This document shows positions 52,105 to 60,297 of a stretch of DNA of 64,000 nt, piece by piece. A program made the position numbers and the translations under genes. The notes beneath the pieces are model-generated. The model was not told the origin of the DNA. It saw only the letters and a list, made by a program, of their open reading frames with translations, and did not search any database. The stretch is taken from contig NZ_PGFA01000001.1 of NCBI RefSeq assembly GCF_002797555.1, positions 372,001 through 436,000 of the forward strand. Reading direction: 5' to 3'. The first letter of the stretch is position 1; each line of letters opens with the position of its first letter. This DNA is from Hymenobacter chitinivorans DSM 11115 (GTDB taxonomy: Bacteria > Bacteroidota > Bacteroidia > Cytophagales > Hymenobacteraceae).

Positions 52105-52989
52105 ATGCGCAAGCTCCTTGCCTTCACTTTGCTCGCTCTTACTGCCGTTGCCGGGCGCGCCCAGACGTACCAGATTGATTATCGGCGGGCCATGCAGGCC
52201 CAGGATACGGCCAAGGTTCGGAAAGTGCTGACCACTTGGCAGCAGAAAAAGCCCCAGGACCCCGACTGGTACGTGGCCAATTTTAACTACCTACTGAAGA
52301 AATCCTACCGGGTGGTGGTCAGCGCGGACCCGGACAAGAAAGGCGGGGTGGTGTTCAGCAAGCCCGATGGAAAGGCCGCCGGCTCCATCAGTAAAGGCTA
52401 CGAGCCCACGCTGCTGGCGGCGGCCCGCGCCACGCTGCGGGATGGTATCCGGGTGGCGCCCGACCGGCTGGACATGCGCTTTGGCCTAGCCAAAACCTAC
52501 GAAATGACCCAGGAACCGGCCGCCGAAATCGAGGTGCTGACGGCCGCCCTAGCCGATCGGCAAGCCAGCGGTAAACCCTGGCGGTGGCGGGATGGGGCGG
52601 CTTTGCCCGCGGCCGAGAAGGTGTTTGTGCCCGAAAGCATGGAGGAGTACATGCTGCCCTACTGGCAGATGCAAAATGCCGAAGCGGACGAGGTGGTGCG
52701 GCAACTGGCCGAGCTGCTGGGCAAATACTACCCCGAAAGCTCATTGGCGCCCTTCAACCTGGGCACGTACTACGCCCAGAAAAAGGAGTGGCAGAAGTCG
52801 TTGGAGCTGTTTGAGCAGGCCAATACCCGCAAGCCCAACGACTGGCAAACCCTAGCCAACCTGACCAAGGTAGAAATTGAACTGGGCCATAAGACCCAGG
52901 CCCAGCAATATCTGGCGGCGTTGCGCAAGCTACCAGAAGGCCGCCCGGCCGCGGCCGACCTGAGTAAGGAAATTCGGGAGATGAAATAG
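52105..52989 (+). CDS. Periplasmic TPR protein, unknown function
   Basis: 294 aa from ATG 52105 with signal peptide (MRKLLAFTLLALTAVAGRAQ). The mature part has TPR-like helices: LLAAARATLRDGIRVAPDRLDMRFGLAKTYE, LAPFNLGTYYAQKKEWQKSLELFEQAN, WQTLANLTKVEIELGHKTQAQQYLAALRK. Presumably a scaffold for a periplasmic complex. Own terminator-free unit, 61 bp before the PLP enzyme gene; a shared transcript is possible but a TATCTTGC box lies in the gap. Confidence 0.8.
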   Translation: MRKLLAFTLLALTAVAGRAQTYQIDYRRAMQAQDTAKVRKVLTTWQQKKPQDPDWYVANFNYLLKKSYRVVVSADPDKKGGVVFSKPDGKAAGSISKGYEPTLLAAARATLRDGIRVAPDRLDMRFGLAKTYEMTQEPAAEIEVLTAALADRQASGKPWRWRDGAALPAAEKVFVPESMEEYMLPYWQMQNAEADEVVRQLAELLGKYYPESSLAPFNLGTYYAQKKEWQKSLELFEQANTRKPNDWQTLANLTKVEIELGHKTQAQQYLAALRKLPEGRPAAADLSKEIREMK

Positions 52990-53011
52990 CGCCCGGCGTT
53001 GCGCCCGGCCG

Positions 53012-53019
53012 TATCTTGC
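53012..53019 (+). promoter_or_regulatory. TATCTTGC -7-like box
   Basis: It lies 31 nt before the ATG at 53051; a variant of TAnnTTTG. Confidence 0.35.
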
Positions 53020-53050
53020 GGCCCCAAATACGTCCGTTTCCGCGCTAATC

Positions 53051-54172
53051 ATGAAGATTACCCCTAAAATCACCCCGATTTACCAGACGTCCGTCTTCAA
53101 GTTTGACGACCTGAACGAACTGGAGCAATACTTTGGGGAGCCGGGGAGCCGGTATATGTACTCGCGCAACGGCAACCCCAACTCCGACGAGCTGGCCGCG
53201 GCCGTCAACAAGCTCGAGGGCGGGGTGGGGGCCATTGCTACCGGCTCGGGGATGGCCGCCATTTTCGCCGCCATCCTGGCCTACTGCCAGGCCGGGGACC
53301 ATGTGCTGTGCGCGGCCGACATCTACGGGGGCTCTTCGTCGCTGCTGAATGCCGAGCTGAGCCGCATGGGCATCACGGTAAGTTACGTGCCGTTTGAGCA
53401 GCTCTACACGCTGGGGGAGTTTGTGCAGCCCACTACCCGGCTGCTGCTGGCCGAAACCATCAGCAACCCGCTGCTGCGCGTAGCCGATTTGCGCCGCCTG
53501 GCCGCCGAGTGTCACGCCCACGGGCTGAAGCTGGTGGTGGATAACACGTTTGCCTCGCCCATTATTACCCGGCCCCTGGAGCTGGGTGCCGACATCACCT
53601 TGCACAGCGTGACCAAGTACATTGCCGGGCACAGCGACGTAACGGCTGGCGTGGTGGTGACCAGCGACGCGGAAACGGCGGCCCGCCTCAAGCAGATTGG
53701 CGTGTTTTACGGCCTGACGCTGAGCCCGATGGAAAGCTGGCTGGCCGTGCGAGGCCTCAAAACCCTACGGCTGCGCATGCGGGAGCACAGCGCCAACGCC
53801 CTAGCCATTGCCAACTTCCTGGCGGCCCACCCCAAAGTGCGGCAAGTCAATTATCCGGGCCTGGAGGCCCACCCGCAGCACGCGCTGGCCCGGGAACAGG
53901 GCGCCGGGCAGTTTGGGGGCATGATGTCGTTTTTGCTGGCTGATGAAGCCGAAGCTGTCAACGAGCTGATGCACCGCACCAAACGGTTCCCCTTCGCGCC
54001 GTCCCTGGCCGGGGTCGACTCGTCCTTGTCGTATCCGCTGGGCACTTCGCACCGCTACCTCACGCCCGAGCAGCAGCGGGAGCTGGGCATTACCGTGGGA
54101 TTGGTGCGGCTGTCGGTAGGCATTGAGCCCCTGGAAGACCTGCTAGCCGACCTGGCGCAGGCCTTGGATTGA
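53051..54172 (+). CDS. Trans-sulfuration-type PLP enzyme (cystathionine gamma-synthase/lyase family)
   Basis: 373 aa. Cys/Met metabolism PLP family: YSRNGNPNSDELAAAVNKLEGG, ATGSGMAAIFAAIL (phosphate loop), VVDNTFASPIITRPLELGADITLHSVTKYIAGHSD with the PLP Lys in SVTKY, and C-terminal RLSVGIEPLEDLLADL. Members include cystathionine gamma-synthase (metB), cystathionine gamma-/beta-lyase and methionine gamma-lyase, which make or break C-S bonds. They cannot be told apart from motifs alone. Monocistronic. Confidence 0.9.
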   Translation: MKITPKITPIYQTSVFKFDDLNELEQYFGEPGSRYMYSRNGNPNSDELAAAVNKLEGGVGAIATGSGMAAIFAAILAYCQAGDHVLCAADIYGGSSSLLNAELSRMGITVSYVPFEQLYTLGEFVQPTTRLLLAETISNPLLRVADLRRLAAECHAHGLKLVVDNTFASPIITRPLELGADITLHSVTKYIAGHSDVTAGVVVTSDAETAARLKQIGVFYGLTLSPMESWLAVRGLKTLRLRMREHSANALAIANFLAAHPKVRQVNYPGLEAHPQHALAREQGAGQFGGMMSFLLADEAEAVNELMHRTKRFPFAPSLAGVDSSLSYPLGTSHRYLTPEQQRELGITVGLVRLSVGIEPLEDLLADLAQALD

Positions 54173-54402
54173 GCTATAAACGGCCCCAATTTAATAGTTG
54201 AATACAATTTATTAAGTCTGATTGAGTAGGGGTAATTCATTGAAATAAAGGCCTTTGTGTTTGATTATGGGCTAAAGTAAAAGTCCTGGAAAGTTGTTTT
54301 TTAGGGTTAAGCTTGCCGGAAAGGTGTCGTATTTCGCAGCAGTACAACAGTGTATTGCTGGCTAGTCCGGCTTCGTTTCACGCTTTCCCAACTTACTTGC
54401 TC

Positions 54403-55092
54403 ATGGCTTCTGCTTCATCCCGCTTGCCTCTTTCGCTTAAGCTTGTTGTCAGTGGCTTTCTGGCCGTGATGGTGCCGGTGTATTACCTCAACTACGGCCC
54501 CACCAACTTCCTCTACTTCTGCGACGTAGCCCTGCTCCTTTGCTTTGTGAGTTTGTGGACCGAGTCGGCGCTGCCGGCCTCGATGGCCGCGGTGGGCATC
54601 CTGCTGCCCCAGGCCTTCTGGTGCGCCGACTTCGTGGGCGAACTGCTGGGCATGCGTTTGGTGGGCATGACGAGCTACATGTTTGACCCCAACCGCTCGT
54701 TATTTCTGCGCGGGCTTTCCTTTTTCCACGGTTGGCTCCCGTTTCTGCTGCTGTTTCTGGTGAAGCGCCTGGGGTACGACCGGCGCGCCCTCTGGGCCTG
54801 GACCGGCCTGGGCTGGAGTCTGTGCCTGGTGGCCTACTTCCTGCTGCCCGCTGCCGGTACCGTCATGCCCGACCCCAAAATCCCGGTCAATATCAACTAC
54901 GTTTTCGGCTTCGATGATGCCCACGCCCAGACTTGGCTGCCCGCGCCGGTATATTTGGTGTGCTGGATGACGGCGCTGCTGGCCGTATTCTACCTGCCCA
55001 CCCATTTTGTACTGCGCAAAGTGTTTGGCAGCCCCATGCAACGTGCCAAAGGGCTCAGTACTTCGGAAGTTACGGGACGCCTAGCCGCGTAA
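54403..55092 (+). CDS. Polytopic membrane protein, unknown function
   Basis: 229 aa from ATG 54403. About six hydrophobic helices (LKLVVSGFLAVMVPVYYL, FCDVALLLCFVSLW, SMAAVGILLPQAFWCADFV, FFHGWLPFLLLFLV, LGWSLCLVAYFLLP, PVYLVCWMTALLAVFYLP). Aromatic and Asp-containing loops (YMFDPNRSLFLRG, NINYVFGFDDAHAQTWLP) may be conserved functional sites. No family name that I can support. The 230 bp upstream are AT-rich and hold no gene. Confidence 0.75.
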   Translation: MASASSRLPLSLKLVVSGFLAVMVPVYYLNYGPTNFLYFCDVALLLCFVSLWTESALPASMAAVGILLPQAFWCADFVGELLGMRLVGMTSYMFDPNRSLFLRGLSFFHGWLPFLLLFLVKRLGYDRRALWAWTGLGWSLCLVAYFLLPAAGTVMPDPKIPVNINYVFGFDDAHAQTWLPAPVYLVCWMTALLAVFYLPTHFVLRKVFGSPMQRAKGLSTSEVTGRLAA

Positions 55093-55271
55093 GCACGCTG
55101 TCTTGCCCAATGCGTGGGGAAAATGCCGCGTTTAGCACCATCCACAGGCTTCGACACTATATACTGCCGGCTTAAGGTTTGTACTGCGTGCCATGCTTTT
55201 TGTACGGCTTGTGCTAGGCACTGAACTTTATGTACTGGGTAGCCGGAGTATGTACTAAATCACAGTCCAGA

Positions 55272-56417
55272 TTAGGACTGCAGAATTTCGCGCAGGGCTC
55301 CAGCCACGCGGCGCAAATCGGTTTCCGTCATGGCCGAGCCGGAGGGCAGGCACAGGCCGCGGGCAAACAAATCGGCGCTGACGGCCTGGCCGTAGCGCGG
55401 CGTGTGGGCAAACAGCGGCTGCTGGTGCAGGGGCTTCCACAGGGGCCGCGACTCGACATTGTGGGTTTCCAGGTGCTGGTGGACTTGCTCGGGGGTGACG
55501 GAGGTATGTTCCGGGTCGAGGGTGACGGCTGTGAGCCAGCGGTTGGAGGTTCCCAGGGCCGGCTCGGTGGGCCCAAATTGCAGGGCCGGCACGTCGCGCA
55601 GGTTCTGCTCGTACCAGGCAAAGATTTCCCGGCGACTTTTCACCCGGCTGTCGATAAGCTCCATCTGGCCCCGCCCGATACCGGCCAGGATGTTGCTGAG
55701 CCGGTAGTTGTAGCCTACCGTGGAGTGCTGATAATACGGAGCCGGGTCTTTGGCCTGGGTGGCCAGAAACCGGGTTTTCTCGGCCCAGTCGGTCCGGTTG
55801 GTGACTAGGGCGCCGCCCCCGCTGGTGGTAATAATCTTGTTGCCGTTGAAGGAGAAAACGCCCACGTGGCCGAACGTGCCGAGGCGGCGGCCGTCGAAGC
55901 GGGAGCCCAGGGCTTCGGCGGCGTCTTCGAGCACCGGAATGTCGTGAGCCTCGGCAATGGCCAGCAGCTGGGGCAGCAAAGCTGGCATGCCATAGAGGTG
56001 CACCAGAATCAGGGCCTTGGGCTTTTTGCCGAGCCGAATTCGGTCTTCAATGGCCTCGCGCAGCCGGTCGGGGCACATATTCCAGGTGGTCGGCTCACTA
56101 TCCACGAAGACGGGCGTGGCGCCCAGGTACAGAATCGGGTTGGCCGTAGCCACAAACGTAAACGAGGGGCAGAGCACTTCGTCGCCGGGCCCTACACCCA
56201 GCAGCAGCAGGCCCAGGTGAATGGCGGCCGTGCCCGAGGCCAGCGCCACGCAGTGGGCCGCGCCGGTATACTGGCAGATATCCTGCTCAAAACCCGCAAG
56301 GTTGGGGCCGGCCGGGGCCACCCAGTTATCCTCAATGGCCTTGTGCACATAGTTGAGCTCGTGACGGCCGAGGTGGGGCGGGGAAAGAAAGATTCGGTCG
56401 TAATCCTGACTATGCAT
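55272..56417 (-). CDS. DegT/DnrJ/EryC1-family sugar aminotransferase (PglE-like)
   Basis: 381 aa. PLP-dependent transfer of an amino group to a nucleotide-sugar ketone. Motifs: SPPHLGRHELNYVHKAIEDNW, ALASGTAAIHLGLLLLGVGPGDEV, VLEDAAEALGSRFDG, and the PLP Lys in FSFNGNKIITTSGGGAL. Its start overlaps the stop of the PglD-like gene by 8 bp, and gene order PglC-PglD-PglE points to an amino sugar such as diacetyl-bacillosamine. The required 4,6-dehydratase is not in the window. Hairpin CAGTCC/GGACTG overlaps its stop codon. Confidence 0.92.
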   Translation of the reverse strand: MHSQDYDRIFLSPPHLGRHELNYVHKAIEDNWVAPAGPNLAGFEQDICQYTGAAHCVALASGTAAIHLGLLLLGVGPGDEVLCPSFTFVATANPILYLGATPVFVDSEPTTWNMCPDRLREAIEDRIRLGKKPKALILVHLYGMPALLPQLLAIAEAHDIPVLEDAAEALGSRFDGRRLGTFGHVGVFSFNGNKIITTSGGGALVTNRTDWAEKTRFLATQAKDPAPYYQHSTVGYNYRLSNILAGIGRGQMELIDSRVKSRREIFAWYEQNLRDVPALQFGPTEPALGTSNRWLTAVTLDPEHTSVTPEQVHQHLETHNVESRPLWKPLHQQPLFAHTPRYGQAVSADLFARGLCLPSGSAMTETDLRRVAGALREILQS

Positions 56418-57099
56418 GCGTTTTGATAACGGTGGCGGGTACGCCGACGGCGGTGCAGTCGGCGGGTAGGTCGCGCACGGCCACGGCCCCGGCGCCCACG
56501 ATGGTGCGGGCCCCGATGCGGACCTGGTTGATAACGGTGGCGTTGGTACCTAAGTACACGCCGGTTTCCAGATACGCTTCGCCGCCCACGTTGGCGTGGG
56601 GCATCAGGGAGCAGAAGTCGGCGAGCACCGCGTCGTGGCCGATGGTGCAGCCCAGGTTGAGCAGCACGTGGCGGCCCAGGCGAATATCGGTGGTCAGAAT
56701 GCAGCCCTGCCCGATGATGCAGCCTTCACCGAGCTCAATACGCTGGTAGAGCTGGCAGGCCACGGCCGGGTGCACCAGCGTGGCAAAGCGGAGTTGGGGC
56801 GAGGTAAGCAGCCCGGCAATGGTGGCCCGGCTGCGCCCGTTGCCGACGGCAATAATCACCTGTAGCGGCTCGGTAGTGGCATTCAAGGCGGCCGAGTCAC
56901 CGAGGTAGGGCAGGTCGTGGATGATGGCCGTGGCCGGGCGCTGGTCGTCGTAGAAGCCGGCTAGCTGCCAGGTGGGGCGGGCTTCGTTGATTTGCCGGGC
57001 CAGCACCAGCACTTCCCGGCCCAGCCCCCCGGCGCCGAATATCACCAGCTTGGGCAGCGGGTCGGATGCAGCAATACTATGCGTGAAGAAATGGGTCAT
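56410..57099 (-). CDS. PglD-like sugar O/N-acetyltransferase
   Basis: 229 aa from ATG 57099, which overlaps the upstream stop (ATGA). An N-terminal Rossmann-like nucleotide-sugar binding part (KLVIFGAGGLGREVLVLARQ) precedes a left-handed beta-helix with hexapeptide repeats (GCIIGQGCILTTDIRLGRHVLLNLGCTIGHDAVLADF, IVGAGAVAVRDLPADCTAVGVPA), including the catalytic-His region GHDA. It fits transfer of acetyl from acetyl-CoA to the amino group made by the neighbouring aminotransferase. The 4-bp and 8-bp overlaps with neighbours indicate translational coupling. Confidence 0.92.
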   Translation of the reverse strand: MTHFFTHSIAASDPLPKLVIFGAGGLGREVLVLARQINEARPTWQLAGFYDDQRPATAIIHDLPYLGDSAALNATTEPLQVIIAVGNGRSRATIAGLLTSPQLRFATLVHPAVACQLYQRIELGEGCIIGQGCILTTDIRLGRHVLLNLGCTIGHDAVLADFCSLMPHANVGGEAYLETGVYLGTNATVINQVRIGARTIVGAGAVAVRDLPADCTAVGVPATVIKTHA

Positions 57100-57749
57100 G
57101 CAACAGGGGGAGAAGAAGCGGGCGGCGAGCCGGTAAAAGCTTCCGTGGTAGCTTGGCCGGGGGCCGAAATGCCCTGGGCCCCGAGCACCCGCCGCGCGGT
57201 GAGCAGCAAAATGCGCAGGTCCAGGGCCAGGGACAGGTGGTCGACATACCAGACGTCGAAGGCAAACTTTTGTTCCCACGACAGGGCGTTGCGGCCGTTG
57301 ACCTGGGCCCAGCCCGTGATGCCGGGCTTGACCTCGTGGCGGCGGGCCTGCTCGGGCGAGTATAGCGGCAGATACTGGGGCAGCAGGGGCCGTGGGCCCA
57401 CCAGGCTCAGTTCCCCGCGCACCACGTTCCAGAGCTGGGGCAGCTCATCCAGGGACGAAGCGCGCAGCCAGCGGCCCAACCGGGTGAGGCGCTGGGCGTC
57501 GGGCAGCAGATGGCCGGCCGCGTCGCGGGCGTCGGACATGGTTTGGAGCTTATAGAGCGTGAACAGGGCGCCGGCCCGGCCCGGCCGGAGCTGACGAAAC
57601 AGGACGGCTCCCCGGTTCTGGAAAGCCAGCAGCAGGGCCGCCCCCAGCAGCAGCGGCAGCGTGAGCAGGGCCGCGGGCAGGGCCACGACAAGGTCAAGCC
57701 CACGCTTGCCCCAGTTTGGGTACCAGGATGCGGATTCAGAAACGGCCAT
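57096..57749 (-). CDS. Initiating sugar-phosphate transferase (PglC/WcaJ-like)
   Basis: 217 aa from ATG 57749. An N-terminal membrane re-entrant helix (KRGLDLVVALPAALLTLPLLL) is followed by the Bac_transf catalytic core: GAVLFRQLRPGRAGALFTLYKLQTM, ASSLDELPQLWNVVRGELSLVGPRPLLPQYLPLYS, RHEVKPGITGWAQVNGRNALSWEQKFAFDVWYVDH. It attaches a sugar phosphate to undecaprenyl phosphate and so starts a glycan. Short monotopic form, as in PglC. First gene of the overlapping trio; its product sugar is probably the one made by the following two enzymes. Confidence 0.93.
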   Translation of the reverse strand: MAVSESASWYPNWGKRGLDLVVALPAALLTLPLLLGAALLLAFQNRGAVLFRQLRPGRAGALFTLYKLQTMSDARDAAGHLLPDAQRLTRLGRWLRASSLDELPQLWNVVRGELSLVGPRPLLPQYLPLYSPEQARRHEVKPGITGWAQVNGRNALSWEQKFAFDVWYVDHLSLALDLRILLLTARRVLGAQGISAPGQATTEAFTGSPPASSPPVA

Positions 57750-57821
57750 ACGCGTAATAAAAGCCCTGGTCACGGAGAGCGGGCTAAGGGCAAAAATATG
57801 CTTTTTATGCAGCGCAGGCCG

Positions 57822-57829
57822 TAGCTTGC
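57822..57829 (+). promoter_or_regulatory. TAGCTTGC -7-like box upstream of ispE
   Basis: It lies in the 182-bp divergent gap, 102 nt before the ispE ATG. Variant of TAnnTTTG. Confidence 0.3.
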
Positions 57830-57931
57830 GGCGTGTCCGGGCCCTGGCGCGTCCAACTTCCGCTTCTGGTGGTTGAATCCGCCCCCGTTTGGGGCTCATT
57901 TTTCTGCTTTCCGCCTCTGCCTGTTCTGCTT

Positions 57932-58741
57932 ATGCTCGTCTTTCCCAACGCCAAACTCAACCTGGGCCTTTACGTCACGGAGCAGCGGCCCGACGGGTTT
58001 CGCAACCTCGAATCGGTGTTTGTGCCCCTGCCGTGGTGCGACGCGCTGGAAGTGCTGCAAGCCCCGGCCACTGCCCTGACTTTGTCGGGCATCCCGATTC
58101 CGGGTGAGGCGGCCACCAACCTGTGCTGGCGGGCCTACGAGTTGCTCAAAGCGGATTTTGACCTGCCCGCCGTGCAGATGCACTTGCACAAAGCCGTGCC
58201 CATCGGGGCGGGCCTGGGCGGCGGCTCCGGCGACGCGGCCTTTGCGCTGCGGGCTCTGCGGGAGCTGTTCGACTTGCCCCTGACCACCGGGCAGCTCCAG
58301 CAGTACGCCCGCCGCCTGGGCTCCGACTGCGCCTTTTTCGTGGAGAACAAGCCGGTTTTTGCTTACGAGAAAGGGGACATATTCGCGCCCATTACGCTTG
58401 ATTTGACGGGCGTGGCCTGCCAGGTGGTGTACCCCAATCTGCACATCAGCACGGCCGAAGCGTATGCCCGCGTGGGCACCCGCCCGCCCCGCCACGACCT
58501 GCGCCAAAGCCTGGCCCAGCCCATGGCCACCTGGCGCGACACGGTGACCAATGACTTTGAAGACGCCCTGACCCCGCATTACCCGGTGCTGGCCGACATA
58601 AAAGCCGCCTTATACGCCGCCGGCGCTACCTACGCCAGCCTGTCGGGCTCGGGCTCGGCGGTGTACGGCTTGTTTCCGGATAGTGAGCTGCCGCCGCTGA
58701 CGTGGTCGTCGGAATATCAGGTGTGGAGTGGGCCGCTGTAG
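57932..58741 (+). CDS. ispE: 4-diphosphocytidyl-2-C-methyl-D-erythritol kinase
   Basis: 269 aa from ATG 57932 (MLVFPNAKLNLGLYVTEQRPDGFRNLESV). GHMP kinase of the MEP isoprenoid pathway. Motifs: PNAKLNLGL, the ATP-binding loop PIGAGLGGGSGDAAFALRAL, and the C-terminal LSGSGSAVYGLF. Full length. The CapA-family gene starts inside its last codons (GTG at 58728), so the two are coupled. Confidence 0.95.
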   Translation: MLVFPNAKLNLGLYVTEQRPDGFRNLESVFVPLPWCDALEVLQAPATALTLSGIPIPGEAATNLCWRAYELLKADFDLPAVQMHLHKAVPIGAGLGGGSGDAAFALRALRELFDLPLTTGQLQQYARRLGSDCAFFVENKPVFAYEKGDIFAPITLDLTGVACQVVYPNLHISTAEAYARVGTRPPRHDLRQSLAQPMATWRDTVTNDFEDALTPHYPVLADIKAALYAAGATYASLSGSGSAVYGLFPDSELPPLTWSSEYQVWSGPL

Positions 58742-60281
58742 CCTCCGGCAAGCATTGGAAAAGCGGCTTCGCGGGCTGTGCCAACTGCTGCCGGTAGCCG
58801 CCGGGCTGCTGGCGGCGGGTTGTGCGCCGGCTGAACCGCCGCCGCTGCGCATCAGCGTGGTAGGCGACGTGCTCCTGGACCGGGGCGTACCCGCGGCGGC
58901 GCGGCGCGACAGTGCCCGGCTGCAACGTACTGCCCGGCGGCTCTGGGAGGCCAGCCGCTACGTAATCGGCAACCTGGAGTGCCCTTTGGCTTCCGCGGCG
59001 GTGCCGGTGCGCAAGCAGTTTTCGTTTCGGGGGCAGCCGCAGGCGGCACGGTGGCTGCGGCGGCTGGGGTTTACCCAGCTGTCCTTGGCCAACAACCACA
59101 CGCTCGACCAGCAGCTGGCCGGGTTGCGCACAACTCATGAGGTATTGCGGCAAGCTGGGCTAGTCGGGCTTGGCTTTGCGGCTGATTCTCTGGCTGGCTG
59201 CCTGCCTACTTTGCTTGGTCCCGACAGCAGCGTGGCCGTTTTTGCCTACTCGGCCCTGCACGTAAGCGCCCGGGGTCAAGGCTGCCTGTGCGGGCGGGAT
59301 TTTACAATTCTCTGCGAACGGGTGGCGGCCTACAAAACGCTGTTTCCCCGCCGGGCCGTCATTGTATACCTGCACTGGGGCACCGAGTACTCTTTCGAAC
59401 CCGGGCCCGAGCAACGGCAGCAGGCACGCATGCTTATCGACTGCGGCGCCGCCGCCGTGGTGGGGGCGCATCCGCACGTGGTGCAGGCGGCCGAGTTTTA
59501 CCGGGGCCGTCCTATTCTCTATAGCCTGGGCAATTTCCTTTTCGACCAGCAGGGCCGGGGGGCCGACCTGGCCGCCCAGGCCGATTTTGACGTGCGCGCC
59601 GGCCGCGTGGTGGCCACCTGGATTCGGCCGCTGCGCCTGCGGGGCGCGGTGCCCCAGCCCGCCGACGAAACCGCCCGTGCTATGCTCGCCGCTCGGCTGC
59701 AAGGCGCTTCCTCCGCGCTACGGCTGGTGCCCGACCCGGCCGGTACCGGCTGGCAATTGCTGCCAAGCGTAGCAGCCGCAGCGGATACTACGGCCGCTTG
59801 TACTGCCCGCCAGCTGGTGCTGCCGGCTGCTGGCGCTACCGTGCGGCTGCGCTACCGGCCCCGCGTCCGGGAATATCAGGTGCAAACGACAATTGGGCCC
59901 ACCACGACGGTGCTGGATCTGGGCTTTCCGCTGTACCGCTTCACCCAGGGCGACGTGGACAACGACGGACAACCTGATTTGCTGGTGGGCCCCGTAAAGG
60001 CCACGCGCTTCGACTCCACGGTGCGCCGGCGCTTGTTCGTGTACCAGCTCCGGCAAGGCCGCTGGGTGCCCCGCTGGCTGGGTTCCCGGGTGGTGTACCG
60101 CCTGCTATATTTCCGCCCGGCCCGCGCGCCGGATACCCGTACCGTTGTGCTTACCTTGGAGCAGGCGCCCGATGGCCAGTACTGGGTGGGGCGCTATTAC
60201 TGGCAGGGGTTTGGTCTGGTGCTCGACCGATTTGTGTACCACAGCCGCTCCTTGGACGCGGCATATTTGCAGTTTGTGTAG
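58728..60281 (+). CDS. CapA-family lipoprotein with C-terminal FG-GAP-like region
   Basis: 517 aa from GTG 58728, overlapping ispE by 14 bp; a TTG at 58755 is an alternative start. Signal with lipobox (LLPVAAGLLAAGC). Residues about 40-320 form a CapA/PGA_cap metallophosphatase-like domain: RISVVGDVLLDRGV, GNLECPLASA, LSLANNHTLDQ, VIVYLHWGTEY and VVGAHPHVVQAAEFYRGRPILYSLGNFLF. The C-terminal part (from about 375) contains FTQGDVDNDGQPDLLVGPV, an FG-GAP-type calcium-binding repeat. CapA enzymes act in capsule or poly-gamma-glutamate systems. The combination is unusual. It is 16 bp upstream of the DUF3160 gene. Confidence 0.88.
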   Translation: MGRCSLRQALEKRLRGLCQLLPVAAGLLAAGCAPAEPPPLRISVVGDVLLDRGVPAAARRDSARLQRTARRLWEASRYVIGNLECPLASAAVPVRKQFSFRGQPQAARWLRRLGFTQLSLANNHTLDQQLAGLRTTHEVLRQAGLVGLGFAADSLAGCLPTLLGPDSSVAVFAYSALHVSARGQGCLCGRDFTILCERVAAYKTLFPRRAVIVYLHWGTEYSFEPGPEQRQQARMLIDCGAAAVVGAHPHVVQAAEFYRGRPILYSLGNFLFDQQGRGADLAAQADFDVRAGRVVATWIRPLRLRGAVPQPADETARAMLAARLQGASSALRLVPDPAGTGWQLLPSVAAAADTTAACTARQLVLPAAGATVRLRYRPRVREYQVQTTIGPTTTVLDLGFPLYRFTQGDVDNDGQPDLLVGPVKATRFDSTVRRRLFVYQLRQGRWVPRWLGSRVVYRLLYFRPARAPDTRTVVLTLEQAPDGQYWVGRYYWQGFGLVLDRFVYHSRSLDAAYLQFV

Positions 60282-60297
60282 ATTTAACTAGTTGATT

